Shown piece by piece: positions 36,401 through 47,622 of a stretch of DNA of 64,000 nt (position 1 is its first letter; every line of letters begins with the position of its first letter). The stretch is from Nymphaea colorata (taxonomy: Eukaryota; Streptophyta; Magnoliopsida; Nymphaeales; Nymphaeaceae), in assembly GCF_008831285.2 (NCBI RefSeq), contig NC_045139.1, positions 2,736,704-2,800,703 on the forward strand, read 5' to 3'. A program made the position numbers and the translations under genes. The notes beneath the pieces are model-generated. The model saw only the letters and a program-made list of their open reading frames with translations, had not been told where the DNA came from and did no database searches.

Positions 36401-36435
36401 GTGTCTAGAGACTCGCCTGTTCACACTTTAAGCCC
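33422..36435. other. Gene-poor region before the dehydrogenase gene
   Basis: No credible gene. Contains the MITE listed at 34085-34575. A short G/C-rich block near 34670-34690 resembles the dispersed repeat ends. Sequence after about 36.0 kb may include the 5' leader of the dehydrogenase gene. Confidence 0.5.
34085..34575. mobile_element. Tourist/PIF-Harbinger-like MITE
   Basis: The element starts GGGGTGAACA and ends TGTTCACCG, inverted copies apart from the outermost base, and is flanked on both sides by TTA (34082-34084 and 34576-34578), the usual 3-bp target duplication of PIF/Harbinger elements. Its interior is rich in GAGCTCGA-type palindromes and a 34-bp direct repeat (around 34185-34250). 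It has no coding capacity, and its size of about 490 bp fits a non-autonomous element. Confidence 0.65.
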
Positions 36436-37453
36436 ATGAAGGAAACACTAAAGTACTTGTTGGGGACTGCAGGACCAAGTGGCTTTGGATCCAACTCCAC
36501 AGCTGAGCAGGTCACTGAGAAATGCTGCCTGTTTCCAAACCAGTTAACAGCCATTATAACTGGTTGGTTTCTTTCTGCTTGTGCACAGTGCAAAGGATCT
36601 TAGTTTTCTTTTTTCTCCTTTCCATGTGCACTTTGGGTGGATCCTGTCTGTACTAGTCTTGTTATGGGTTTTTCCTAAATTTTTAAGTAGTCTTGTAGAG
36701 AGTTTTAAATTGATGTTGCAGATCCTAAATCATTCAAAAGCAAAGGTGTTGAGTTATGCAACTCCGGTGTCCATATGTTTTTTACTGTCTTTCGTATTAA
36801 ATAGGTCTGTCCAAAATCTGTGAGTGGTCCTGCAGAGAGTTTTAAATTGATCTTGCAGATCCTATCTCATTCAAAATCAAAGGTGTTGGCTTTTGCAACT
36901 CAAGCATCTCTTGTGTTTCTTCTTTTTATCCTGCCAAAGAACAGGTGGATTATATTCTTTCAAAGATTTGGAGGGTCATCTTCCTGTTGAATCTCTGTAG
37001 TTGTTTATTCACAATATCTTGATTGCCAAGAAGAGGCTGTCCAAGAATATTGTCAGACAAAAGTGATCAGATTTTTACCGCAGTGGTGTTTGTTCTTCTT
37101 CGGTCTGTATTAACTTCTTGCCTGTATTTTTCTGCTACAATATTACTTTGCAGCTATCATTTGATTTCATGAGCATGTCATTTGAATTATTTATGGTTTT
37201 CTTGATTCCTTCCTTTTATAGGAGCCACATCAGGGATTGGAGCAGAAACTGCAAGAGTGCTGGCGAAGAGAGGGTTGAGGATAGTAATTCCTGCAAGAAA
37301 CGTGAAGAGTGCAAGTGAGATGAAGGCCAGGATTCAGAAAGAGAATCCGGAGGTAGAGATCATTGTCATGGAACTTGATCTTGGTTCGTTTGCTTCCATC
37401 AGGAGATTCTGCTCCGCTTTTCTCTCCTCCGGCCTCCCTCTCAATATCCTCAT

Positions 37454-37502
<49 letters not shown>

Positions 37503-38966
37503 AAACGACAGCTTGTCTTTTGCCAAATTCTCTTGAGAACTTGAACTCTTGTCATCCAGCTTTAATCATGATTAAACTACTGTTAAAAAGAGATATATTA
37601 TGAATAAACCAAAACAATCCTTGTGATGAAGCCAACAAACATTAGACATTTAGAACCTTCAGCAAGAAATCCAAAACAGATATCATCATATTTTCTGTGG
37701 CGTGATCGACTGAGAAAATATCATAAATTCATAATGCTTTTCAATTTTTATGTACATGGAAGATACAAAAAAGTTACATAAATTCCCAGCATTAACAACC
37801 GCGTGAGAGAAATGCATGTTTCTGAGTTCTCCTGCAATAATAATGAAGCCTTGAATTGGTTGCAGAAACAACGCAGGCAAGTACTGCAGGAAGCTACAGT
37901 TCACAGAGGACAATTTTGAGATGTGCTTCGCCACCAACTACTTGGGTAATATCTCACTATCAAGACTAAGTAGATAGCTTGATCATTATCTGGACAAAAG
38001 GCCAAAAACATGGAAAAGCCCTTATTGGCTTATACTTACTGGAGTTAAGATATCTAGTGCTCAGTGGACAGGGTTGGTAACTTGCTAAATTAACAGAATA
38101 TTCGGACCCCTTCTGGCACGCCATGTGTCGCCGACCCCATCGGTGCTAGCAGCTACCAAAATGCAATGAATGTAACGTTAACATCTTTTAGTTGCTAATT
38201 GAGACTAAAGCTCAGCACAACTTAGGAGACTGCTGGTTGGTAGTGATGGCCATGAGTTCAAAACTCATAGTTGCTTCTTATTCAGTAGAAACTAGAAAGC
38301 CTTTGAGGGCACTGGGTGAGAAAAACTCTGTTCTTAGAACACATGTTAAACTAATATTTCAAAAACACTGTATTTTTATTTGAAACAACATGGGGTGACT
38401 ATGGATTTTGTTTTTATATTCAACAATTAAACGCTGAGTATATTCACATTATATTTGTTGACACGGAAACATTATATTCACATTATTTATATATTCTATT
38501 CTTTGAATGCCCCTTTTTATAAGAGATTTTAAAGGTCACCCAGCAGTGTAGCCTTGGACCTAGCTAGGCCAAGCAACAGGGAGCTGGGTCTTGTCAGACT
38601 TGTTTGCCCAAATCAAGGGCTGGTCTTAGGCTTTGGCTGTTTGGCATTACATTTCACATTTCAAAACGACAACATGGTAGATGAGAAACTCTTTGGAAGG
38701 TATAATTGATTGATAATATGTCTTATTTCTCAATTTCCATTTCTTTCTGCTCTTTTTCAGGACATTTTCTGTTGACAGAGATGTTGGTAGGGAGGATGAT
38801 GGAGACAGCCGCAGAAACAGGGGTGGAGGGACGCATTATTAACGTGTCCTCAGTCATCCACAGTTGGGCCAAAAGAGAAGGATTCAACCTCCATGATATG
38901 CTCACTCCCCGCAGGTGTTTCTCTTTTTCTCTCACCCCACATGTGTTTCTTTTCTCTGTCTCCAAA

Positions 38967-39003
<37 letters not shown>

Positions 39004-42000
39004 ATTTATAGATTTCTTCGTCCGGGTTTGAAAGGAGAAATTTTCTGATCTCTCACAGGCCCAATGAGTGAATCTATGGTTTGTTTAATCACATCCGTTT
39101 GATGCATTGCATCGAGCTGCAGTCATTGGATGGTGTTGGAGATGGCGCTTTATTTTTAATACAGTGAAAGGGAAAAGATGGAATTTACTGAAGAGAATAT
39201 ACCATTTAAAGTGCATGGACATGACCTTATTTTAAAAAACAATCTTATCATCCCTCCACTAGCTGGACCAGACGCCGGCATAAGATAAGAACTTTTAGAA
39301 GTAAAAAAACTTTACGTGTAGTTGAATTATAATAATGTCCATAAGGAAACTGGAGACTGTCGACTGCTTATAATTATTAGAGGAAAATTTTGCGGTGCTA
39401 ATGGAGTTTTGGAACAAATTTAATCGGGCTTCTAGAAAAGAAGGGAAGAACAGAAGGATTCCAGAAGAAAGCTGCAATGTTCTTGATTTGTTTAAAGTTG
39501 AGACTTCAACTTTTATGGTGTATTTGTCCATGTCATGGCATTTTATTTTTTTTTTGCAAAAAAAAAATATATATTACGAAAATTTAAAATAACAAATGTG
39601 TTCGTAGCTGTGCGAAATGCTCCCATATTAACTGTTTATACGTAGGTTTCAGTTCGTTACCTAGTTTTTTTTTTCTTTCCTTCCCATTAAAAGTAACAAA
39701 ATAATAGAAGAAAATATGGGCAACGAAAAATTAGCTTTTATTAGTATTTTATTACTTAAAAAAGGGAAAAAAATATTTGTCTTGATTATCAGCAGTCACG
39801 GTAAAGTTTTAACTTTTAAGAACTTAGAGGTTCAAATCGTCAAGATGGACCTTAATCTGGTTCTCAACTGGGACCCACGGTATATTTCAGTTTAGAGAGG
39901 CGTGGTCATATGTAAGCCTGGGCATCGTGCCGACCAGGCTACCCGACACCCGAAACCCTGGCCCGGGCCCAAACCGACAATTAAAACTTGATCTTGAGCC
40001 CACCTTGGGTTCGGGTTGATTAAATTTAAAAAATATGATTTTAATATAAAATATTAAATTAATCATAATAAAAATATTATAATTATATATATAAATTAAT
40101 AAATTATTATATAAATATAATTAATCATAATAAACTATTATAATTATATATATAAATTAATAAAATAAATATTAACAATTTTTGTCAAGCCCACCTGGGT
40201 TAGCCCCGTGCCTTTTTTTTCCAGGCCCGGACCCAGGACCCAAGTTCAAGTCGAAGCCACTTACCAAGTACCCGATAGTCATGTGGCATAACAATTACAA
40301 GGTAAATATATACAGTTGGATGCTTCAAAGGGCATTGCATAATTAATCATGATGGAAATAGAGGACTGTATCCCCACTTTAATTTTTATGGGTGTCACTT
40401 ATTTACGCTGTGAAGAGTAAAGTGTGCTCCATGGAGATGAAGATGCCCATTATTCACTCAGGTGCCGATGCAACTCAGAACCTCCTAAGCAAAAGGAATG
40501 AAAGGAGGTCATCGGACTTAGGGGCGAAATCAAAAAATTTTCATGATACATAGTTGGTCACATATCTCTACCCTCCAAATCTGGATCTAAATAATAAAAC
40601 AAAAATAAACCAGGTTTGAGAATTTTCAATTCAAGTACCAATCTTTTCCTCAACCTACCAAGAAGTGCCTTGTTTTTCTGAATTTCTAATCAACTGCCAA
40701 ATTTGAAATTCCGTAGCTGTTGCCACATAAAGATGCTTCGAAATGTTCATGTCCGTGCACCAAAGCTGAAAGACTTCACTAGAAGAGAGAAGGGTACTAC
40801 TAACAGTAGAGATAGACCCTTGGCAGTTGTCATTAATGACATCAGAAAATCGAAGACGCAACACTTATTTTCAATTGAGATCAAAATGTTGGATTTAAGT
40901 AAAATTCTTTTTGAAATTTTTTTCTGATCTAGTGAAGTTGCTTAGGAATACACCATATTTTCATACAAGCCATTGGTAGACTCACTAAACAGGGTATGTT
41001 TTCCCTCTTTTTTCAGCTACAACGGAACCCGTGCTTATGCTCAGTCCAAATTGGCAAACATCCTGCATGCAAAAGAATTAGCCAGACTGCTAAAGGTAAA
41101 AACAAATAAAAATTTGAAAAAGAATGATGTTTATGAATTACTCCGTTGTGTATCATTGGATTCGGATTTGTCTAATCAAGTTGATTGTTATGAACTGTTA
41201 TCAGTTTGAATTCGTTCCATTTTACGCCGTTACTGCATTTGATTAATCAGTTTTCTTGACTAAGTGAAGTTCCAAGTGGAGTTTGGATCACATGTAAATA
41301 TGTCATGCAAAATTTGAAATTGAATTTCAATATCTACTAGAATTGGATGAACAGGATCAATTGGAAAAACTGTAGTTCCGAATGTTAAGTTGCTTCAGAT
41401 TTTCCCTTTCATTAATGGGATGCACCATAATGGGATGTGAGAATTCATTCTGCTAACGTTCATAATTGAGAAGCATTTTGATGGTGAGGAGAATTTTGTG
41501 CACAGGCAAATAATGCAAGGGTGACCGTCAATTCTGTCCATCCCGGAATTGTCAAGACCGGCATTATTAGAGAAGAAAAGGGACTCGTTACAGGCATACC
41601 TCTCTCTCTCTCTCTCTCTCGCTCTAAGATGAAGAATGTAAAACTTGGCTTACAGTTCATATCTGTGTCTCATATTATTTTCTTTTGCAGATGTCCTTTA
41701 TCTGCTTGCAGGGAAGCTGCTGAAAACGACATCTCAGGTTAGATTAGTGGGTATGAGTCAAATGCAAATAGTTCTTGTTGTCTGCAAAAAGCCAATCACT
41801 TTTCACTGGAATAGCGCATCCCCACACTTAGTTGATCTCTTTTTCGCCATTCGCTCACTGTAGTCACCAATTGTTCTTAATGGTAACTCTCTGTCATGAA
41901 AATGGATCAAACTCTTCAAAAATATGAATTTCGCAGATGACATGGTGCACCTGTGGATCAAATGCTCAAAATCACCAGAATTTTCAAAACCCACATGTAA

Positions 42001-42942
42001 GAGAGAGCAACTTTAGTTCCACACTGTAGCCAATGCTGTGCAGAGTCTGCCGACCCATGCCATGGATCCAGCAAACTTTATGAACAAGTATCCTTATCGG
42101 ATGTTTGATAGGAAGAAATGCACAGAATGGACACACCGTTACGTGACGTTCCACGCATTCCGTGGTTCACTATGGAACAAGAAGGAACACCATAAATGTG
42201 TTCGGCGCGTATTAATTTTGGCAGGTCACTCCATGCTTTGGTGTCTGCTGTCTACATGTGCTAGGAGACACCAGCACCTCTTCTGTTCTCACTTCTCAGC
42301 ATCTTAAGAAGGCTAATCAAAGAACAACCTCTTAAGATATTAATGTTTTAGGTTGTCGATGTCAGTACTCAAACTAGGTAGTCTTAAAATGAACCAAGTT
42401 CAGTGGAACCAGTGAATCTGTTTGACACGAATCAAGCAGCACGGCCTGAGATTTTCAAGTAGAGCTAACTGCTAGGCTATTCAAATCCAAATGTTTTGTC
42501 TAGATTTTTCCTTCTGCTACTTTCCGTCGCCTTTCACCAGCTATTGTGATCTTTTCTAAATCACATATCTCCTACACTTGTGTAGGAGAAGGCTAAACTG
42601 GGGCCCCAGTTAACCTCCCCCTACAAAGGAAGGAACACTTGAACTTTACAGGAAAATTCATGTTCTACCTTTACTGTAAACACATTATTCTCTTTTAATC
42701 TCATGGTTGCTTTTAAAAGAGTCCTAAATAAACGAGATGAACGTCTTCGTTGCATACAGGCAGCATCAACAACATGTTATGTAGCCCTGGACCCAAGCAT
42801 CAAAGGAGTTAGTGGAAAGTTTTTTGCTGACTGCAATGAAAGTCCATGCTCGAGTCTTGCAGATGACCAGTCAGAAGCAACAAAACTTTGGAGGCAAACC
42901 CATGAGATGATTCGCAGAAAGTGCAGTCAAGATGGAAGCTGA
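36436..42942 (+). CDS. TIC32-like short-chain dehydrogenase/reductase, eight exons
   Basis: Exons are 36436-36562, 37222-37453, 37866-37945, 38761-38914, 41017-41095, 41506-41593, 41691-41737 and 42760-42942; phases agree throughout and give 329 residues, close to the family's usual length. The first junction completes the nucleotide-binding motif TGATSGIG. Other hallmarks are NNAG, the catalytic serine in NVSSVIHSW, YAQSK (YxxxK) and HPG after the active site. The N-terminus (GPSGFGSNSTAEQV) and C-terminus (AASTTCYVALDP, KGVSGKFFADCNE) match plant proteins annotated as TIC32-like. TIC32 is an NADPH-dependent dehydrogenase at the plastid inner membrane import complex, but many paralogs have unknown substrates, so the precise role is open. 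All introns are GT-AG except 41594-41690, which appears to be GC-AG. Intron 4 (about 2.1 kb) holds a dispersed repeat. Confidence 0.9.
36688..36910 (+). repeat. Short tandem duplication inside dehydrogenase intron 1
   Basis: GAGAGTTTTAAATTGAT-TTGCAGATCCTA, TCATTCAAAA-CAAAGGTGTTG and a following GCAACTC occur twice, about 140 bp apart (near 36698 and 36836). The copies are imperfect. No coding meaning is seen. Confidence 0.75.
39913..40270 (+). repeat. TGGGCATC-type dispersed repeat, copy 2 (in dehydrogenase intron 4)
   Basis: Starts TAAGCCTGGGCATCGTGCCG, has GC-rich ends with GGCCCGGGCCC and CCAGGCCCGGACCC around an AT-rich centre, and pairs with 32445-32720. Confidence 0.5.
41594..41690 (+). 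other. Apparent GC-AG intron of the dehydrogenase gene
   Basis: The exon must end in GTTACAG to keep frame, and the next bases are GCATAC, then a CT microsatellite and TTTTGCAG. The CAG|GC context is that of the minor GC-AG class. The only nearby GT (CTC|GTTACA) would break the frame of the conserved KLLKTTSQAASTTCYVAL segment. Confidence 0.75.
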
Positions 42943-43607
42943 AGACACAGACCTTCAATCACCTGTGTCCATGTAAATGTGCTTTTCTATGTAACTACCT
43001 GTAAGAAGCAAATTGAACCATAATATAGAAGAAAGCTTTTAGGCAGTCACTAGAACAAGCTTTAGTTCAACTTATGTACAGGAAGAAATGTATTTCTCAA
43101 CCAATAAAACAATAACATCCCAAGATTGTGTAGCGATTAATCAAACATTGAGTTCCTTAGGTATTGCATTCCTTAGGTATTGCACGCCCAACCCAGCATG
43201 CACGTCGAATCATATTCTCATAAACAAATTTAGTAATGATGAAGAACCCTGGGAGGACCAGACCACTTAATTTGGTCTGCTCCTTGAGAGAAAACGGCAG
43301 CCTGCAGGTCAGCTCCAACCACCATGGCTTATGGGAAACACCATGAGAAAGCTCAAGGTGCAATTTTAAGGGTCCTCACTTGAACACCTTCCGCGTTCCC
43401 TTCTGACCATCTGCTTTACATAAGTTGCAGTAATCAAAGAATAAGCGCAGGACGTTGAGAATCGACCATTCAATAGAAACCAACCATGGCATTCAAGTCC
43501 CCACTAATGGCACTTTATATGGTGCCATAATTCAACCTCTGTACGTTGACAGCAAGTTGGAAATACTGCTCTTAAATGGCCACTTCAGGCACATAAATTT
43601 CACAGTT

Positions 43608-43710
<103 letters not shown>

Positions 43711-43765
43711 ATATGCTCTATTTAACCACCAGAGAGAGAGTGGAGGAGGGGGAGGAGGGAGAGAT

Positions 43766-44006
43766 ATGGCATGGAGAGGAACCATTTTCATTGTAGCTTG
43801 CCTCGCGATGGCTTTGTTTGCAGTGGCTGAAGAACCGAAAAATAAGCAAGCGTTTTTAATATAATACCATTGGATGCTTAAAGGATTGCATCGAAGTCTT
43901 CGCTCAAGAAGAGAACTGCAGTAATCTCTGCGGCAAGGTCTGTCGGTCACAAGGCCCAGATCTGTTGCAACCGGCAGAAGACGACAACACAGAATCAGAA
44001 TTTTGA
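43766..44006 (+). pseudogene. Candidate small secreted cysteine-rich peptide gene, frameshifted
   Basis: An ATG at 43766 opens a 32-codon frame that is nearly all signal peptide: MAWRGTIFIVACLAMALF, AVAEEP, then polar residues to a TAA at 43862. In the +1 frame, directly after, runs GCLKDCIEVFAQEENCSNL followed by CGKVCRSQG and an acidic end, stopping at 44004-44006. The cysteines follow C-x3-C-x9-C-x3-C-x3-C, a compact spacing like plant secreted cysteine-rich peptides. A signal peptide next to a Cys-rich segment suggests one ancestral gene broken by a one-base shift around 43853-43868. No short intron with GT-AG ends rescues the frame. The family is not identified. Alternatively both halves are chance frames. 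Confidence 0.4.
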
Positions 44007-45246
44007 TGCTGAAAATTAGAGAACAACCCAAAAGCTTCCTCCTTTATTGGGCCACAATAAAAGCTGCTGAAAATATAGTAGATTTCTCATTTCATAACTC
44101 TTGTGCCTTTGATCTTATTTCTGTATATTCTTCTTAAGGGTGTAGACCAATTAGTTGAACAGTTTGGTGAATTATTACTCTTTATACTTCAAAATTTTGA
44201 TTATTTTAAATTAGTTATTTTTTTATTATATACAACAACGATAATTAAGCCAATGTCTGCTGATTGGATACAGTTTGAGTCTAATTCTTTGAATCTTTGC
44301 GTCATTCTGTAAAATGATTCAGCTCCAATACCCTATCGACAAGATCGGCCTCAACCATTGAGAATGACCGGAGACAGGATTTAGGTCTCAATTGTATAAA
44401 CAGAAAAAGCTCGTCAATGGACATGGATCTCGTTTTGATTGAACGCCATGCACAGCCTCGCTCCTGTTTTGAGTGCCAGTGCGCCACGCCCGACACTCTT
44501 CTCTTCTTTTTCTCTTTTCTGCACTGCAGTAGGTAAAAACCTGTTCAGCAGACTTCTTCCAAATGTTAAAATCTAAACCTAAAGGCTTTTTCTTTACTGT
44601 CCTATACAGACAATACAAGAAATACACTGTTTGGGATAGCTGGCAACTTGGCATAAATAATATGTATCATCATTTCAACGTGGACTATTATTGCATCTAT
44701 TTTCTTAAAAAATCAGAACAATTTCCGGAATCAGCCTTCTCCAGGTGCATTAAACGTGACCCAAGAAGACCTCCTTATCCGCTGTTCTCATAACCCAAGT
44801 TTGCATCTGTTTGTTTACTCATGTCCACACCGATAGTCAAATCAGTACACGATTTTATGAATGGATTCATCACAGCAAAGGGCACGGTTCAAAGTAGCAA
44901 AAATCTAATCCACATGCACAATTTTTCATGTAAAAATCAATGAATAAATTGTGATGTTCTACAAATATTTTTGTTTTTGAAAAACAAAAACATATTCAAA
45001 TGCATTTTAAAGCTAAAAAATTGAAAGCAAAGACTAACATTTACCAATATCACTTTTCTTAAGAAAACACATGAACATATTGCGATTTTATAACAGTACA
45101 AAATTTCTCAGAAGAGTTTAAACAATAGAAAGATTTCTCTATACTCGATATATGTACAATGTTTTAGTAACAAATTACTTGGATCCTATAGTGATTAGTT
45201 ATACTGATACAACACACTCTTCGCCCTACAGACAGGAGGGATTGCT
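44007..45246. other. Intergenic region, no gene seen
   Basis: AT-rich sequence with only short frames lacking recognisable domains. Confidence 0.6.
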
Positions 45247-45405
45247 GGAAAGTGTAATATATAGCAGTCATGGAGGAATTACCAAAAGAAGCAGGCCGGT
45301 GGAGAGTACTACCTATAGCATGCATGGAGGAATTACCGAATGAAGCAGGTCAGGAAAGTGCAATTCCTAGCAGGTATTGAGGAATTGCAAAATGAAGCAG
45401 CGAAC
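45247..45405 (+). repeat. Three tandem units of about 53 bp downstream of the PPR-E gene
   Basis: Units start GGAAAGTG or GGAGAGTA at 45247, 45301 and 45353. Each contains CTAGCA or ATAGCA, then ATGGAGGAATTACC (ATTGAGGAATTGC in the last) and GAAGCAG. Unit lengths are 54, 52 and about 53 bp. They lie 3' of the PPR-E stop codon and may be in its 3' UTR. Confidence 0.8.
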
Positions 45406-45640
45406 CGTAGACAGCATAAAACACTCTCCAGGTAACCCAACAAAACTCAACGTGCAGATTGTAATTGCATCTATACAAGAACATTCGCAGTGACAGGCGC
45501 AGCAGGCAGGAAAGTGGCTCCCATTCTTTTCCTTGCAAGACCACGGTGCTGAGTACAGTTCTCAACCATGTTAACGTGAGACAGGATAAAGATGATGGAA
45601 AAATCGCTGACTTTGTGAGCTGGGCACACATTCCGAAACC

Positions 45641-47437
45641 TCATACGCCTAAATCCCTTCCCATTTGCATATCATTTAATTCTTCAAAAGGCCGCTGATT
45701 GATTGGTTCACTGTCTATTTCAATCCAGCTACACCCAGGAATCCTTGCCAGCCTCTGCTCCTCCACAGCCTTTCTCATCCTTTTGGCATCATCCCACCTC
45801 CCTGCAGATGCATAGATGTTACATAGAAGAACATAATACCCACTTGCCTCAGGTTCCAGCTTAAAGCACTGATGAGCAGCAATCTCGCCAAGCTTAACGT
45901 TACAATGAATATTACAAGCAAGAAGCAATGCACCCCATACACCAGTATGCGGAGTCATAGGCATGCTTCTGATGAGCTCGTATGCCTCATCCAACCTCCC
46001 AGCACGTCCAAGCAGATCAACCATACAGACATAGTGATCAGCAGATGGATGAAGCCCATAAACCGCACTCATGGAAAGAAAATATTGAAGTCCTTCATCC
46101 ACTAGACCACAATGATTGCAAGCAGTCAAGAGTCCAATAAATGTAACAGAGTTTGGCTTCACATGAGCAGCAACCATTTCGTTGAAGAGCAGAATGGAAT
46201 CACCTGCACGGCCATGCATTGCACATCCCAGGATTATTGCTGTGTATGCCACAACATCTCTGTTTCGTAATTTCAAGAACAGAGAGTAAGCATCATACAC
46301 GTTTCCACATTTTGCATATAGATCAACCAATGAGGTAATGAGATGATCGTCCATTTCCATCCCAATTTCACGACAATAATTCTGGATCCATAGTCCAAAG
46401 GAGAAATCACCCAACTGAGAAGATGCAGAAATAGCACACACTATGGTCATCTTGTCAGGCTTTATCTTCACATCGCACTCCAACATTCTATTAAACAAGT
46501 TAATAGCCTCTCTTGGCCGACCATTCTGCGCGTAGCAAGCAATCATGGCATTCCATATGGTTCTATCTTTTCCACAAGCCCAATCAAATAACTCTCGAGC
46601 TAAATCAACAACACCGTGCCGAGCATATCCAGAAATCATTGTAACCAAAGACACATTGCTTTTCTCTGGCATGCTATCAAATAACTGACGAGCTGTCTCC
46701 AGATTACCTGAATCAATATAACCACCGATGAGAGTATTCCACGAGGCAGGATTCCTCTCTGGCATCTCATAGAACAACGCCATTGCAGAATTCATATCCC
46801 CGCCTTTCACATAGCCCAAAATCAAAGTGTTCCACGACACCACATCTTTCCCAGGCATGTCGTCAAATATTTTACGTGCAACTATCAATTCCCCACATTT
46901 CACGTAGCCAGAAATAACAGAATTCCAGGACACTACATTTCTCTCAGGCATTCCATCAAATACTTGCTGCGCGGATCGCATGTCTCCAAACTTCGAGTAC
47001 ATATCCACAAGGGAGGTCTGTGCATAAACATCGCAATCAAATCCAAACTTACAGACCTGAGAATGCAGTCCCCATCCGATCTTCTTCTCAAGAATCCGAG
47101 CGCACGCCTTGAGAACGGCGGCGAACGTGAAGGAGATGGGCAGAACGCTCGATTCTCGCATCTGAGCGTAAGCAGAAATGGCGTCTCTGAACAACCCATT
47201 ACGGCATAACCCTCTGATCATAGAATTCCAAGCGAAGACGTCAGGATTCTGGGCTTTTTCGAAGATCTTCTTGGCGTAGTCGGTGTTCCCATTGGCGTTG
47301 CAAGAGTTGAGGAGGTTGGTGAGGACGAAATTCGACCACTGAATTCCACTGGTAATAATACGCCCATGTACCCTCCTCGTTTGCTCGAAGTCTTTACATC
47401 TCTGCAGCAACGAAACCAGCTCTTGAGTGGGGAGCAT
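45641..47437 (-). CDS. PPR protein with E domain (PLS class), single exon
   Basis: An intronless frame of 598 residues starts at ATG 47437; the GTG just before it is not a plant start. It opens with LVSLLQRCKDFEQTRRVHGRIITSG, the usual lead of PLS-class PPR proteins, followed by about a dozen PPR motifs such as VVSWNSVISGYVKCGELI, VVSWNTLILGYVKGGDMN and TIWNAMIACYAQNGRPREA. The C-terminus has the E domain (GVWGALLLACNIHCNVKLGE, then YYVLLCNIYASAGRWDDAKR and PGCSWIEI) and stops without a DYW domain. It resembles Arabidopsis At4g22760, although that assignment is from memory. Such proteins specify sites of C-to-U editing or other RNA steps in plastids or mitochondria. The frame is clean. It is transcribed away from the OCRE/G-patch gene across a gap of 185 bp. 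Confidence 0.92.
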   Translation of the reverse strand: MLPTQELVSLLQRCKDFEQTRRVHGRIITSGIQWSNFVLTNLLNSCNANGNTDYAKKIFEKAQNPDVFAWNSMIRGLCRNGLFRDAISAYAQMRESSVLPISFTFAAVLKACARILEKKIGWGLHSQVCKFGFDCDVYAQTSLVDMYSKFGDMRSAQQVFDGMPERNVVSWNSVISGYVKCGELIVARKIFDDMPGKDVVSWNTLILGYVKGGDMNSAMALFYEMPERNPASWNTLIGGYIDSGNLETARQLFDSMPEKSNVSLVTMISGYARHGVVDLARELFDWACGKDRTIWNAMIACYAQNGRPREAINLFNRMLECDVKIKPDKMTIVCAISASSQLGDFSFGLWIQNYCREIGMEMDDHLITSLVDLYAKCGNVYDAYSLFLKLRNRDVVAYTAIILGCAMHGRAGDSILLFNEMVAAHVKPNSVTFIGLLTACNHCGLVDEGLQYFLSMSAVYGLHPSADHYVCMVDLLGRAGRLDEAYELIRSMPMTPHTGVWGALLLACNIHCNVKLGEIAAHQCFKLEPEASGYYVLLCNIYASAGRWDDAKRMRKAVEEQRLARIPGCSWIEIDSEPINQRPFEELNDMQMGRDLGV

Positions 47438-47622
47438 CACAGGTTAGAGCATCCTGAACTTTCATGGCGGGAAGGCGAGGAGGCCTACTTATCAGGGCGA
47501 CGTCAAACGGTTCCAGTTCGGGTCACGTACTTGTTATACAGCACGGAACCGGAAAATAGACCTTTGATAGTTTGATTGCCGTCATTTGATCGGAGCGTTT
47601 CCAGTCCTACGGTTTTACACAA
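47438..47622. promoter_or_regulatory. Compact bidirectional promoter between PPR-E and OCRE/G-patch genes
   Basis: Only 185 bp separate the two start codons, on opposite strands, so both 5' leaders and the core promoters must share it. It is less AT-rich than the surrounding DNA and has no clear TATA box in either direction, which fits a housekeeping-type shared promoter. Transcription starts cannot be placed by reading. Confidence 0.6.

Noticed and set aside
39780-39900. GAGGTTCAAATC resembling a tRNA T-arm
   Set aside because: No matching acceptor stem or anticodon arm can be formed around it.
47366-47575. Plus-strand frame over the shared promoter
   Set aside because: Antisense to the PPR-E start and without similarity.
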